Assembly (NCBI GenBank): GCA_016789955.1
Contig: JAEUPB010000018.1
Span: 62,001 to 126,000, forward strand
Reading direction: 5' to 3'
From: Rubrivivax sp.
Lineage (GTDB): Bacteria > Pseudomonadota > Gammaproteobacteria > Burkholderiales > Burkholderiaceae_C
DNA: 64,000 nucleotides
Shown: positions 36,536-43,857 of the stretch, in pieces
Layout: each line of letters opens with the position of its first letter
Numbering within the stretch: position 1 is the stretch's first letter
The notes under the pieces: model-generated
Databases searched by the model: none
The model's input: only the letters and a program-made list of their open reading frames with translations
What the model was told of the DNA's origin: nothing
Made by a program: the position numbers and the translations under genes

Positions 36536-38352
36536 CGATGAAGCGTCGCGACACGCTGGCACTCGGGGCGGCCGCGCTGCTGCCGGCCGGCGTGCACGCC
36601 GGCGGCACCGGCACCGAGGTGCAGGGCAAGAAGGTGCTGCGCTACGCCTTTCCCACCGCCGAGACGGGTTTCGATCCGGCGCAGATCAACGACCTCTACT
36701 CGCGCACCGTCACGCCGCACGTCTTCGAAGGGCTGTACCAGTACGACCCGCTGTCGCGGCCGGCCAAGGTGCGGCCGCAGACGGCCGTGGGCATGCCCGA
36801 GGTCTCCGACGACTTCAAGACGTGGGTCGTCAAGGTCCGGCCCGGCATCTACTTCGCCGACGACGAGGCCTTCAAGGGCCAGAAGCGCGAGCTGGTCGCG
36901 GCCGACTACGTCTACTCGTTCAAGCGCTTCGCCGATCCGGCCTACAAGTCGCCGGCGTGGACGTTCTTCGCCGACTTCGAGTTCGAGGGCCTGGCCGAAC
37001 TGCGCAAGGCCGCGCTCGACTCGAAGAAGCCGTTCGACTACGACAAGCCCATCGAGGGCTTGAAAGCGCTGGATCGCTACACGATCCAGTTCAAGCTCGG
37101 TTCGCCGCGGCCGCGATTCATCGGGACGCTGGCCGGAGGAGACCTGGTCGGCGCGATGGCCCGCGAGGTGGTGGAGTACTACGGCGACAAGATCCCCGCG
37201 CACCCGGTGGGGACCGGGCCGTTCCGGCTGGTGCAGTGGCGGCGCAGCTCGTTCATCGCGCTCGAACGCAACCCGACCTTCCGCGAGGTGCGCTACGACG
37301 CCGATCCAGAGCCCGGCGATGCCGAAGCGCAGGCCATCCTGCGGCGGCTCAAGGGCCGCCTGCTGCCGATGATCGATCGCGTCGAGATCTCGATCGTCGA
37401 GGAGCAGCAGCCGCGCTACCTGACCTTCCTGCAGGAACGCGCCGACCTGCTCGAGGGCGTGCCGGCCGACTACGTCGACCAGGCGATGCCCGGTGGCCGG
37501 CTGGCACCGAACCTGAGGAAGCGCGGCATCCAGGGTTACCGCATGGTGCGGCTGGACCAGGCCTACACGATCTTCAACATGGAGGATCCACTGGTCGGCG
37601 GCTACACGCCCGAGAAGGTGGCGCTACGGCGCGCCATCGGGCTGGCCATCGATCTGGAGACGGAGATCCGGCGCGTGCGCAAGGGGCAGGCGATTCCGGC
37701 GCAGTCGGCCGTCGTGCCCAACACCTGGGCTTACGACGCGGCGTTCAAGAGCGAGATGAGCGAGTTCAACCTGGCCCGTGCCAAGGGGTTGCTCGATCTG
37801 TACGGCTACGTCGACCGCGACGGCGACGGCTGGCGCGAGATGCCCGACGGCTCGCCGCTCGTGCTGCGCAAGAACACCCAGCCCGACGGGCTGCAGCGGC
37901 AACTTGACGACCTGTGGCGGCGAGACATGAAGGCGCTGGGCGTCCGCATCGAATTCATCCCTCAGAAATGGCCGGAGAACCTCAAGGCCGCGCGGTCCGG
38001 GAAATTCATGATGTGGGGCGTGGGCGGGCTGTCGGCCGACGGGGACGGCCAGGGCGGCTTGCAGAAGTACCACGGCAAGCAGGTCGGCGGGCAGAACATG
38101 GCGCGGTTCAAGAACCCGCGCATGGACGAGATCTACGAAAAACTGAGCACGATGCCGGATTCGCCTGAACGAAGGGCGCTGTTCCGTGAAGCCAATCGCA
38201 TCGCTGCGGCCTACATGCCGTACAAGATGCATGTCCACCGCGTCGTCACGGATCTGGCGATGCCGTGGGTCATCGGATACCGACGCCCGCTCTTCTGGCA
38301 GGACTACTGGCAATATCTCGACATCGACGGATCGCTGCTGCCAGGCGCCTGA
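36532..38352 (+). CDS. YejA-like periplasmic peptide-binding protein, copy 2
   Basis: 606 residues with a signal peptide (MKRRDTLALGAAALLPAGVHA). It aligns with copy 1 over its whole length: VLRYAFPTAETGFDPAQI, KKPFDYDKPIEGLKALDRYT and KSEMSEFNLARAKGLLDLYGYVD are near-identical to the equivalent stretches. It is therefore a tandem duplicate that has diverged, most visibly around GVGGLSADGDGQGG, where copy 1 has GVGWNAGEPDGDT. That difference near the domain interface could change ligand choice. It overlaps copy 1 by 4 nt. Confidence 0.92.
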   Translation: MTMKRRDTLALGAAALLPAGVHAGGTGTEVQGKKVLRYAFPTAETGFDPAQINDLYSRTVTPHVFEGLYQYDPLSRPAKVRPQTAVGMPEVSDDFKTWVVKVRPGIYFADDEAFKGQKRELVAADYVYSFKRFADPAYKSPAWTFFADFEFEGLAELRKAALDSKKPFDYDKPIEGLKALDRYTIQFKLGSPRPRFIGTLAGGDLVGAMAREVVEYYGDKIPAHPVGTGPFRLVQWRRSSFIALERNPTFREVRYDADPEPGDAEAQAILRRLKGRLLPMIDRVEISIVEEQQPRYLTFLQERADLLEGVPADYVDQAMPGGRLAPNLRKRGIQGYRMVRLDQAYTIFNMEDPLVGGYTPEKVALRRAIGLAIDLETEIRRVRKGQAIPAQSAVVPNTWAYDAAFKSEMSEFNLARAKGLLDLYGYVDRDGDGWREMPDGSPLVLRKNTQPDGLQRQLDDLWRRDMKALGVRIEFIPQKWPENLKAARSGKFMMWGVGGLSADGDGQGGLQKYHGKQVGGQNMARFKNPRMDEIYEKLSTMPDSPERRALFREANRIAAAYMPYKMHVHRVVTDLAMPWVIGYRRPLFWQDYWQYLDIDGSLLPGA

Positions 38353-38359
38353 GCACCAA

Positions 38360-38388
38360 TTCACGGTCGATACATCGGTTTACACAAT
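38360..38388 (+). promoter_or_regulatory. Possible sigma70 promoter upstream of FeeM-like gene
   Basis: TTCACG and CACAAT are spaced 17 nt in the AT-richer gap before the acyltransferase gene. Each matches consensus at 4 of 6 positions. It would give a leader of about 140 nt carrying the hairpin at 38410-38426. Confidence 0.35.
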
Positions 38389-38409
38389 GCTGGCTACGGT
38401 GTCTCCCTT

Positions 38410-38426
38410 CCCCCTCAAACAGGGGG
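38410..38426 (+). promoter_or_regulatory. C-tract/G-tract hairpin in the leader of the FeeM-like gene
   Basis: CCCCCT / AGGGGG with loop CAAAC, 110 nt before the ATG at 38537. Further G and C runs follow (G to 38428 and CCCCCT again near 38475), and the second C-run could pair with the same G-run. Two mutually exclusive structures are thus possible. It may be a terminator of the binding-protein genes or a regulatory leader. Confidence 0.35.
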
Positions 38427-38536
38427 GGTCTGTTAACTCTGGATACAGCCGCCGGCACGTGTGTCGGCGAGACTCCCCCTAACTTGGAAATGCAGGTCCC
38501 GCCCGGTGTGTTCGCGGCATCGGCGTGGAGATTCCC

Positions 38537-39307
38537 ATGATCACCAACACCATCATCGCGGCGCCGATGGATCCCCGGTACAAGCCGGTCGCGATGCTCG
38601 TGGAGCAGCCGCGGATCGATCTGCTGCCTGACGGTGCGCCGCTGCCGCGTCAGTTCAAGATCAAGTCCGCCGACACGTTCGTGCGGCGCAGTTCGGCCAA
38701 TCTGCTGTTGCGTGCCCGCTACGCGTGGCGCGGCTACCAGACCATCGGCCTTCCCAGCGACCAGAGCGCCAACCGCATCACGCTCACCGCGTGCGAGCTC
38801 GACTCGACGATCGGCACGATCACCATCGGCCTCGACGGTCCTGAAGGCCTGGCCACCGAAGACGTGTTCGCCGACCAGATGACTGCCATGCGCGCGCAGG
38901 GCCGGCGCATCGTCGAGTTCACCAAGCTGGCGATCGATCCGATCTCCGGTACCAAGCGCGTGCTGGCGGCGCTGTTCCATGTCGCCTACATCGTGGCGCA
39001 CCGCATCCGCGGCTACGACACGCTGGTGATGGAAGTCAATCCGCGCCACGTGCGCTACTACGAGCGCATGCTGGGCGCCAAGGTCGTCGGTGAGCCGAGG
39101 CTCAACAAGAGCGTGAACGCGCCGTCGGTGTTGCTGACGATCGACTTCGAATACATCCGCGATCAGATCGGCGAATTCGCCGGCCAGCCCGAGCGAGCGG
39201 CCACCGAGCGGTCGCTGTACCCGTTCGCCTTCACGCTTTCCGAAGAGGCCGGGATCATCACCAAACTGATGGCCGCGCACCGGCCGCCCTCGGCCGCGCT
39301 GAACTAG
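38537..39307 (+). CDS. FeeM-like N-acyl amino acid synthase / GNAT acyltransferase
   Basis: 256 residues from ATG at 38537 (GGAG 6 nt upstream); a GTG at 38525 is open. It resembles the FeeM-type branch of the GNAT fold, which uses acyl-ACP to make long-chain N-acyl amino acids and is common near exosortase loci. Supporting stretches are FKIKSADTFVRRSSANLLLRARY, ITLTACELDSTIGTITIG, the EFTKLAIDP strand, and DTLVMEVNPRHVRYYERMLG near the C-terminal half. No exosortase or PEP-CTERM genes are visible nearby. The product and the amino acid used are unknown. Confidence 0.7.
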   Translation: MITNTIIAAPMDPRYKPVAMLVEQPRIDLLPDGAPLPRQFKIKSADTFVRRSSANLLLRARYAWRGYQTIGLPSDQSANRITLTACELDSTIGTITIGLDGPEGLATEDVFADQMTAMRAQGRRIVEFTKLAIDPISGTKRVLAALFHVAYIVAHRIRGYDTLVMEVNPRHVRYYERMLGAKVVGEPRLNKSVNAPSVLLTIDFEYIRDQIGEFAGQPERAATERSLYPFAFTLSEEAGIITKLMAAHRPPSAALN

Positions 39308-39340
39308 CGCCCGACGTCGCGCGCGTGCGCGGAGCCGACC

Positions 39341-39358
39341 ACCCGCGTGCGCGCGGGT
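39341..39358. terminator. Stem-loop between FeeM-like gene and MFS gene
   Basis: Perfect 7-bp stem (ACCCGCG / CGCGGGT) with a 4-nt loop, 33 nt after the acyltransferase stop and just before the next gene's -10-like site. No T-run. Confidence 0.4.
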
Positions 39359-39375
39359 CACCTGCACGGCGATCC

Positions 39376-39381
39376 TAGAAT
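39376..39381 (+). promoter_or_regulatory. -10 hexamer TAGAAT next to MFS start
   Basis: TAGAAT (5 of 6 consensus) ends 7 nt before the ATG at 39389, with no Shine-Dalgarno in the gap. One of the clearest short-leader sites in the window. Confidence 0.45.
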
Positions 39382-39388
39382 TCGACCG

Positions 39389-40978
39389 ATGCTCGCCCCG
39401 GCCGGCCTCTGGCGGCTCGTCATCGTCACGCTGCTGGGCTTCGCGTCCGGTTTGCCGTTGGCCCTCACCGGGCAGGCCATGCAGGCCTGGCTCACCACGG
39501 CCGGCCTCGATCTCGCGGCGATCGGCTTCCTCAGCCTGGTCGGTGTGCCCTACACCTTCAAGTTCCTTTGGGCGCCGCTGATGGACCGGTTCGACGTCCC
39601 CGGCTGGGGGCGCCGGCGGGGCTGGCTGGTGGTCACGCAGGCGCTGCTGGCCGTCACGCTGATGGCGCTGGCCGGCACCTCGCCTTCCGAGGCGCTGCGG
39701 GCCTACGCGCTGCTCGCGGTGACGGTGGCCTTCCTGTCGGCGTCGCAGGACGTGGTGATCGATGCCTACCGCACCGACCTGCTGCCGTCGGCCGAGCGCG
39801 GCATGGGGGCCTCGCTGAACGTGATGGGCTATCGCCTCGCGATGATCCTGTCGGGCGGTATCGCGCTGATCTGGACCGACCCGCGCCAGGGCGGTGGATG
39901 GTCGTGGCCGGAGGTGTATCGCCTGATGGGCTGGATCATGGCCGGTTCGGCCGTGGTGTCGGCCTTGCTGCTGCCGCGCGTGGTGCCGCCGCCAACCGCA
40001 CCGACCGCATCGGCCGCATCCGCCAGCACTGGCAGCGGGCGCCAGGACGTGTTCGGCTTCGCGGCGGTGTTGGTCGCCGTCGCGCTGGGATACGGGCTCA
40101 CCGACCGCTACGGCGGCGCGTTGGCCTCCGCCGCGCTGTCGCCGTGGCTCGACGGCAGCACGCTGCCGCCGGCGCTCAAGCAGAGGTGGATCGATCTGGC
40201 GACGCTGCTGCTGGGGATGGCGTTCACCGTGCCCCTGGTGGCCTGGACGGCCCGTGCCGCGCGATTCCGCACGCTGCTGTCGGGCCTGCACAGCTACTTC
40301 GGGCAACCGGGCGCGGTGGCGTTCCTCGTGTTCATCGTTCTCTACAAGCTCGGCGACGCCTTTGCAGGCGCGCTGATGACGCCGTTCCTGCTGAAGAGCA
40401 TGGCCTATGCCTCGGCCGAGGTCGGCGTGGTGAACAAGGTGTTCGGGCTGTGGCTGACGATCGGCGGCGCTCTGCTCGGCGGCGTGCTGATGCTGCGCAT
40501 CGGGCTGTGGCGAGCGCTGATGGCCTTCGGCGTGCTTCAGCTGCTGAGCAACCTCGGCTTCTGGTGGCTGGCCGCCGGCGGCAAGGGCGCCCTGCCCGGC
40601 CTCGTGATCCCGGCGTTCGACTGGGGCTTCGTGCAGCTCGCGCAGCCGACGCCGGTCGACGGCTCGCTGCTGGCCGTGGTGGCGTTCGAGAACCTGTCCG
40701 GCGGCATGGGCACGGCGGCCTTCCTCGCGTTCATGATGAGCCTGTGCAACCAGCGCTACACGGCCACGCAGTTCGCGTTGCTGTCGGCCTTCGCGTCGAT
40801 CGGGCGCGTGTGGGTCGGCCCGGTGGCGGGCGTGGTGGCCGAGAGCATCGGCTGGCCCGTGTTCTTCGTCGCGAGCACGCTGCTGGCCGCGCCGGCGCTG
40901 CTGCTGCTGTGGATGCTGCGCCGGCCGGTGGGTGCGCTGGAGGCCGACGGTGGGGCGACCGGGGCAGCTGACGACTGA
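39389..40978 (+). CDS. ampG: AmpG-family MFS transporter
   Basis: 529 residues with about 12-14 hydrophobic helices. The AmpG signature is clear: GFASGLPLALTGQAMQAWL at the start, FKFLWAPLMDRF, and SASQDVVIDAYRTDLL in helix 4-5. AmpG carries anhydro-muropeptides from the periplasm into the cytoplasm for wall recycling. An M48 protease gene follows, and a second, shorter AmpG-like gene lies 3 kb away at 43858-45156. This copy is the better AmpG candidate by length and motifs. Confidence 0.87.
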   Translation: MLAPAGLWRLVIVTLLGFASGLPLALTGQAMQAWLTTAGLDLAAIGFLSLVGVPYTFKFLWAPLMDRFDVPGWGRRRGWLVVTQALLAVTLMALAGTSPSEALRAYALLAVTVAFLSASQDVVIDAYRTDLLPSAERGMGASLNVMGYRLAMILSGGIALIWTDPRQGGGWSWPEVYRLMGWIMAGSAVVSALLLPRVVPPPTAPTASAASASTGSGRQDVFGFAAVLVAVALGYGLTDRYGGALASAALSPWLDGSTLPPALKQRWIDLATLLLGMAFTVPLVAWTARAARFRTLLSGLHSYFGQPGAVAFLVFIVLYKLGDAFAGALMTPFLLKSMAYASAEVGVVNKVFGLWLTIGGALLGGVLMLRIGLWRALMAFGVLQLLSNLGFWWLAAGGKGALPGLVIPAFDWGFVQLAQPTPVDGSLLAVVAFENLSGGMGTAAFLAFMMSLCNQRYTATQFALLSAFASIGRVWVGPVAGVVAESIGWPVFFVASTLLAAPALLLLWMLRRPVGALEADGGATGAADD

Positions 40979-41031
40979 CTGAGCCGCTCCCGGGTATGCT
41001 GCCGCCGCGCGCACGAGCAAGGAGCTGGACC

Positions 41032-41922
41032 ATGCGGGGCTGGGGATCGGGTTGCACCTGTGCAGACCACCGGAGGCGGCTGTTCACCGGCGCGCTGCTG
41101 GGGGTAGGCCTGGGCGCGGCGCTGCCGGCGGCGGCGACCATCCCGGAGTGCAAGCGCTCCGGCTTCACCAAGGCCGTGTCGGCGGACCAAGTGGAGGCCG
41201 GCGCCTCGCAGCAGTACCGGCAGATGCTGCAGAAGGCCGGCAGCGAACGCGCACTCGCGCCCGCCGATCATCCGCAGCTCCAGCGCCTGCGATACATCGC
41301 CGAACGCATCATTCCGTTCACACCCGAGTGCAACGAGCGGGCGCGCCAGTGGCGCTGGGAGGTGAACCTGATCGGCCAGCGCACGATCAATGCGTTCTGC
41401 ATGCCGGGCGGCAAGATCGCCTTCTACTACGGCATCCTCGCCGAGCTGCAGCTCGACGACGACGAGGTCGCGATGATCATGGGCCACGAGGCCGCGCACG
41501 CCCTGCTCGAGCATGCCCGCGAGCAGATGGGCAAGAACGTCGTCACCACCGGCTTTCTGCGGCTCGGGGCCGCGGCGCTCGGACTCGGCCAGCTCGGGGA
41601 CATGGGGGCGCAGATCGGCGCCCAGCTGCTGCAGCTGAAATACAGCCGCGACGACGAGACCGAAGCCGACCAGCTCGGCCTGCTGATGGCGGCCAAGGCC
41701 GGCTACGACCCTCGCAAGGGCGTGTCGCTGTGGCAGAAGATGAGTGCCGCGGGCGGCGGTGCGCCGCCGGCGATGCTGTCGACGCACCCCTCCGGCCCGC
41801 AGCGCATCCAGGACATCCAGGGCCGCCTGCCCGTCGTGCTGCCGCAGTGGGAGGGGGCGGCCAAGCCGCCGCGCCGCTTCAACCCGCCGGACAAGCTGCC
41901 ACCGGCCAAGCCGCGCGGGTAG
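41032..41922 (+). CDS. M48-family metalloprotease (secreted)
   Basis: 296 residues from ATG at 41032, chosen because AAGGAG sits 7 nt upstream; an earlier ATG at 40996 lacks this. A twin-Arg-like DHRRRLFTGALLGVG segment precedes the hydrophobic signal region. The zinc site is GHEAAHALLEHAREQ (HExxH), with the third ligand in DETEADQLGLLMAAKAGYDP. These periplasmic proteases, such as BepA and LoiP, help outer-membrane protein quality control. The C-terminus is Pro/Lys-rich. It converges on the Crp-family gene with 8 nt between stops. Confidence 0.88.
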   Translation: MRGWGSGCTCADHRRRLFTGALLGVGLGAALPAAATIPECKRSGFTKAVSADQVEAGASQQYRQMLQKAGSERALAPADHPQLQRLRYIAERIIPFTPECNERARQWRWEVNLIGQRTINAFCMPGGKIAFYYGILAELQLDDDEVAMIMGHEAAHALLEHAREQMGKNVVTTGFLRLGAAALGLGQLGDMGAQIGAQLLQLKYSRDDETEADQLGLLMAAKAGYDPRKGVSLWQKMSAAGGGAPPAMLSTHPSGPQRIQDIQGRLPVVLPQWEGAAKPPRRFNPPDKLPPAKPRG

Positions 41923-41930
41923 ATCGCTCC

Positions 41931-42587
41931 CTACCAGCGCATCGGCAGCGGGCCGGGCAGCAACCAGCCGTTGCCGTCGACGACCACGTGCCCGCCGCGC
42001 ACCAGGTCCTTCATCACGCGGCTCACCATCTCGCGCGTGCAGCCGATGCGGTTGGCGATCTCCTGGTGCGTCGGTCGATCGTCGATCGCGCGCGCATCGC
42101 CGAGCGGCCGCGTCGCCAGCGCATCCAGCAGTAGCTTCAGCCGCCCGTACACGTCGTTGAGGGCGAGCTGCTGCGCGGTGAGCGTGGCCGCACGTGCGCG
42201 CCGGATCACCTTGGCCAGCAGCTCGAACGCGAACGCCGGCCGTTCGGCGATGAATGCCTGCAGCGCGCTGCGCCCGATCACCGAGCAGACGGTCGTTTCC
42301 AGCGTGATCACGCTGGCCGAGCGCGGCCCGCCGTCGAGGCTCATCTCGCCGAGGTACTCGCCGGCGCCGTAGGTACCGTAGGTGATCTCGCGGCCGTTGG
42401 CCGGGTTCACCGAGTAGGCGCGCAGCCGGCCGCTGACGATGGCGAACAGGGTGTCGCCGGTGTCACCTTCCTGGATGAGCAGCGTGCCCTTCTTGTAGCG
42501 ACGCTGGTCGCCGCGCGACACCAGCGCGAGCAGGTCGCCGGAGAACGGTGCTGCGGGCTCGGGCAACGGATCGACACGACGCGGCAT
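41931..42587 (-). CDS. Crp/Fnr-family transcriptional regulator
   Basis: 218 residues. The N-terminal cyclic-nucleotide-binding-type barrel (LLIQEGDTGDTLFAIVSGRLRAY, GEYLGEMSLDGGPRSAS) is followed by a dimerisation helix and a C-terminal winged HTH with THQEIANRIGCTREMVSRVMKDL. There is no N-terminal cysteine cluster, so it is not an oxygen-sensing FNR. The GEMSLxxGxxRSAS stretch resembles a cAMP-binding loop, so a nucleotide ligand is possible. A -10-like TACGAT lies 6 nt before the ATG. Confidence 0.9.
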   Translation of the reverse strand: MPRRVDPLPEPAAPFSGDLLALVSRGDQRRYKKGTLLIQEGDTGDTLFAIVSGRLRAYSVNPANGREITYGTYGAGEYLGEMSLDGGPRSASVITLETTVCSVIGRSALQAFIAERPAFAFELLAKVIRRARAATLTAQQLALNDVYGRLKLLLDALATRPLGDARAIDDRPTHQEIANRIGCTREMVSRVMKDLVRGGHVVVDGNGWLLPGPLPMRW

Positions 42588-42593
42588 CGATGC

Positions 42594-42599
42594 ATCGTA
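42594..42599 (-). promoter_or_regulatory. -10-like hexamer TACGAT next to Crp-family start
   Basis: TACGAT on the minus strand ends 6 nt before the ATG at 42587. Fits the short-leader pattern. Confidence 0.4.
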
Positions 42600-42641
42600 T
42601 CCGCCCCCCGCCCGCGGTGCCGCGGGCGCCCGCCCGAATGT

Positions 42642-43280
42642 TCAGGCCGCCAGGCGCAGTGTGCTCACCATCGGCGGCAGCACCGACACCTGCCGCACCA
42701 GCTCGCGGATGCTCGCGGCGCCGGTCTTGGCGCGGATGTGGCCGATCTGCGTGCGCACGGTGGCCAGGCCCACGCCGTGATGCTCCGCCACGGCACGCGG
42801 GTCGAGGCCGTCGCACAGCGCTTCGAGCACGCGCGACTCCGCCGGCGTCAGCCCGTGGCTGCGCGCGTAGCACTGCACGGCCAGGTGGCCGCACATCTGC
42901 TGCTTGCCCAGCACCACCAGCGTGGCCTGTCCGCCGTCGCCCGACGCCGGGGCGAGCGGGATGACCGCCACGCTCACCCTGCGGCCCGCCGCGCCGAGGG
43001 TCACCAGGCGGCGCAGGCCTCGTCGCGCGCCGGCCAGCGCCTCGCTCAATGGCGCGCTGTCGCAGGCCGCCCTCGTGCGCAGCTCGCGCCCGGCCAGCTG
43101 CAGCGCCTCCCCGCCCTCCAGCTCGCTGCGGGCCGCATGGTTGGCATGCACCACGCAGCCGTCATCGTCGAGCAGCAGCAGCCCGTAGTCGATCTCGTCC
43201 AGCGCCAGCGCAAGGCAGCGTGCGACCGCCGCCGTGGAACCGCCGCCGCGCGCCGCTTCGAGTCCTTCCAGGTTCACCAT
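42642..43280 (-). CDS. PAS-like domain plus LuxR-type HTH regulator
   Basis: 212 residues from ATG at 43280, chosen because AAGGGGAG lies 4 nt upstream; the ATG at 43301 has its GGAGG directly adjacent. Residues about 20-130 form a PAS-like sensor (YGLLLLDDDGCVVHANHAA). Residues about 145-205 are a LuxR/GerE HTH: HGLTPAESRVLEALCDGL and VGLATVRTQIGHIRAKTG. There is no receiver domain or kinase next to it. A PAS-only relative is encoded immediately upstream on the same strand. The signal is unknown. Confidence 0.85.
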   Translation of the reverse strand: MVNLEGLEAARGGGSTAAVARCLALALDEIDYGLLLLDDDGCVVHANHAARSELEGGEALQLAGRELRTRAACDSAPLSEALAGARRGLRRLVTLGAAGRRVSVAVIPLAPASGDGGQATLVVLGKQQMCGHLAVQCYARSHGLTPAESRVLEALCDGLDPRAVAEHHGVGLATVRTQIGHIRAKTGAASIRELVRQVSVLPPMVSTLRLAA

Positions 43281-43386
43281 GACACTCCCCTTGACGGTCA
43301 TCCTCCGGTGAGAGGACGTGGACGTGACCTTAGGGGGCCGACCCTTTCGTTGGAAGCAATTGATTCGCAGCGGTCCGGTGAAGTAG

Positions 43387-43755
43387 TTACGTCCCCGGCA
43401 GCTGCACCCACAGCAGTGCGCGGTCGTCGTCCCCTTCCACCGTGACGATGACCGCCTCGTCTCCCGCTGTGGCGGCGGGCCATCGGGCTGGGCGGCGCGA
43501 ACCGGCCGCACGCGCACACGCCGCGCACCACGGGGCCTCCCGCGCCGGATCGGCGGCCTGAACGCGCGGGCCGCGCAGCCGCAGCACGTCGCCCCGCCGC
43601 AGGCGGGCTGCCCCCGCCGAGTTGGCGTACAGCAGCGTGCGGTCGGGGCGCAGCAGCAGCAGCGGCACCGGCAGCGCCCCGGCCACGGCCTCGATCCACG
43701 GCAGCAACCCGGGAGGCGCGTGCAGGGGGATCACATTGCGCCGCCGTCCGGTCAT
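43387..43755 (-). CDS. Short PAS-like protein without an output domain
   Basis: 122 residues from ATG at 43755 (an earlier ATG at 43797 is open). It repeats the sensor layout of the neighbouring LuxR protein: LLLLRPDRTLLYANSAGAARLRRGDVLRLRG corresponds in order and spacing to that protein's PAS segment. It then ends without an HTH. It also has a CAAC motif (APWCAACARAA), which could bind metal or form a disulfide. It is either a remnant of a duplicated regulator or a free-standing modulator of its neighbour. Coding is plausible, but support is weaker than for other genes. Confidence 0.55.
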   Translation of the reverse strand: MTGRRRNVIPLHAPPGLLPWIEAVAGALPVPLLLLRPDRTLLYANSAGAARLRRGDVLRLRGPRVQAADPAREAPWCAACARAAGSRRPARWPAATAGDEAVIVTVEGDDDRALLWVQLPGT

Positions 43756-43830
43756 GAGCGACCATAGGCGCGGCCCGCGCGATCGGGCATCCCGCACCGG
43801 GTGGATGACGCCTCCGATCGGTGCTTCGAT

Positions 43831-43849
43831 CCCCCGTCGACCTTGGGGG
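43831..43849 (-). terminator. C/G-run stem-loop after the AmpG-like gene
   Basis: CCCCC / GGGGG with a 9-nt loop, 9 nt past the stop of the minus-strand MFS gene. Five-bp stem with extra G on one side. Possible terminator; it also resembles the short C-run/G-run repeats found between Burkholderiales genes. Confidence 0.35.
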
Positions 43850-43857
43850 GCAGCGGT

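Noticed and set aside
40996-41031. Earlier ATG for the M48 protease
   Set aside because: The AAGGAG ribosome-binding site lies inside this extension and is well spaced for the ATG at 41032.
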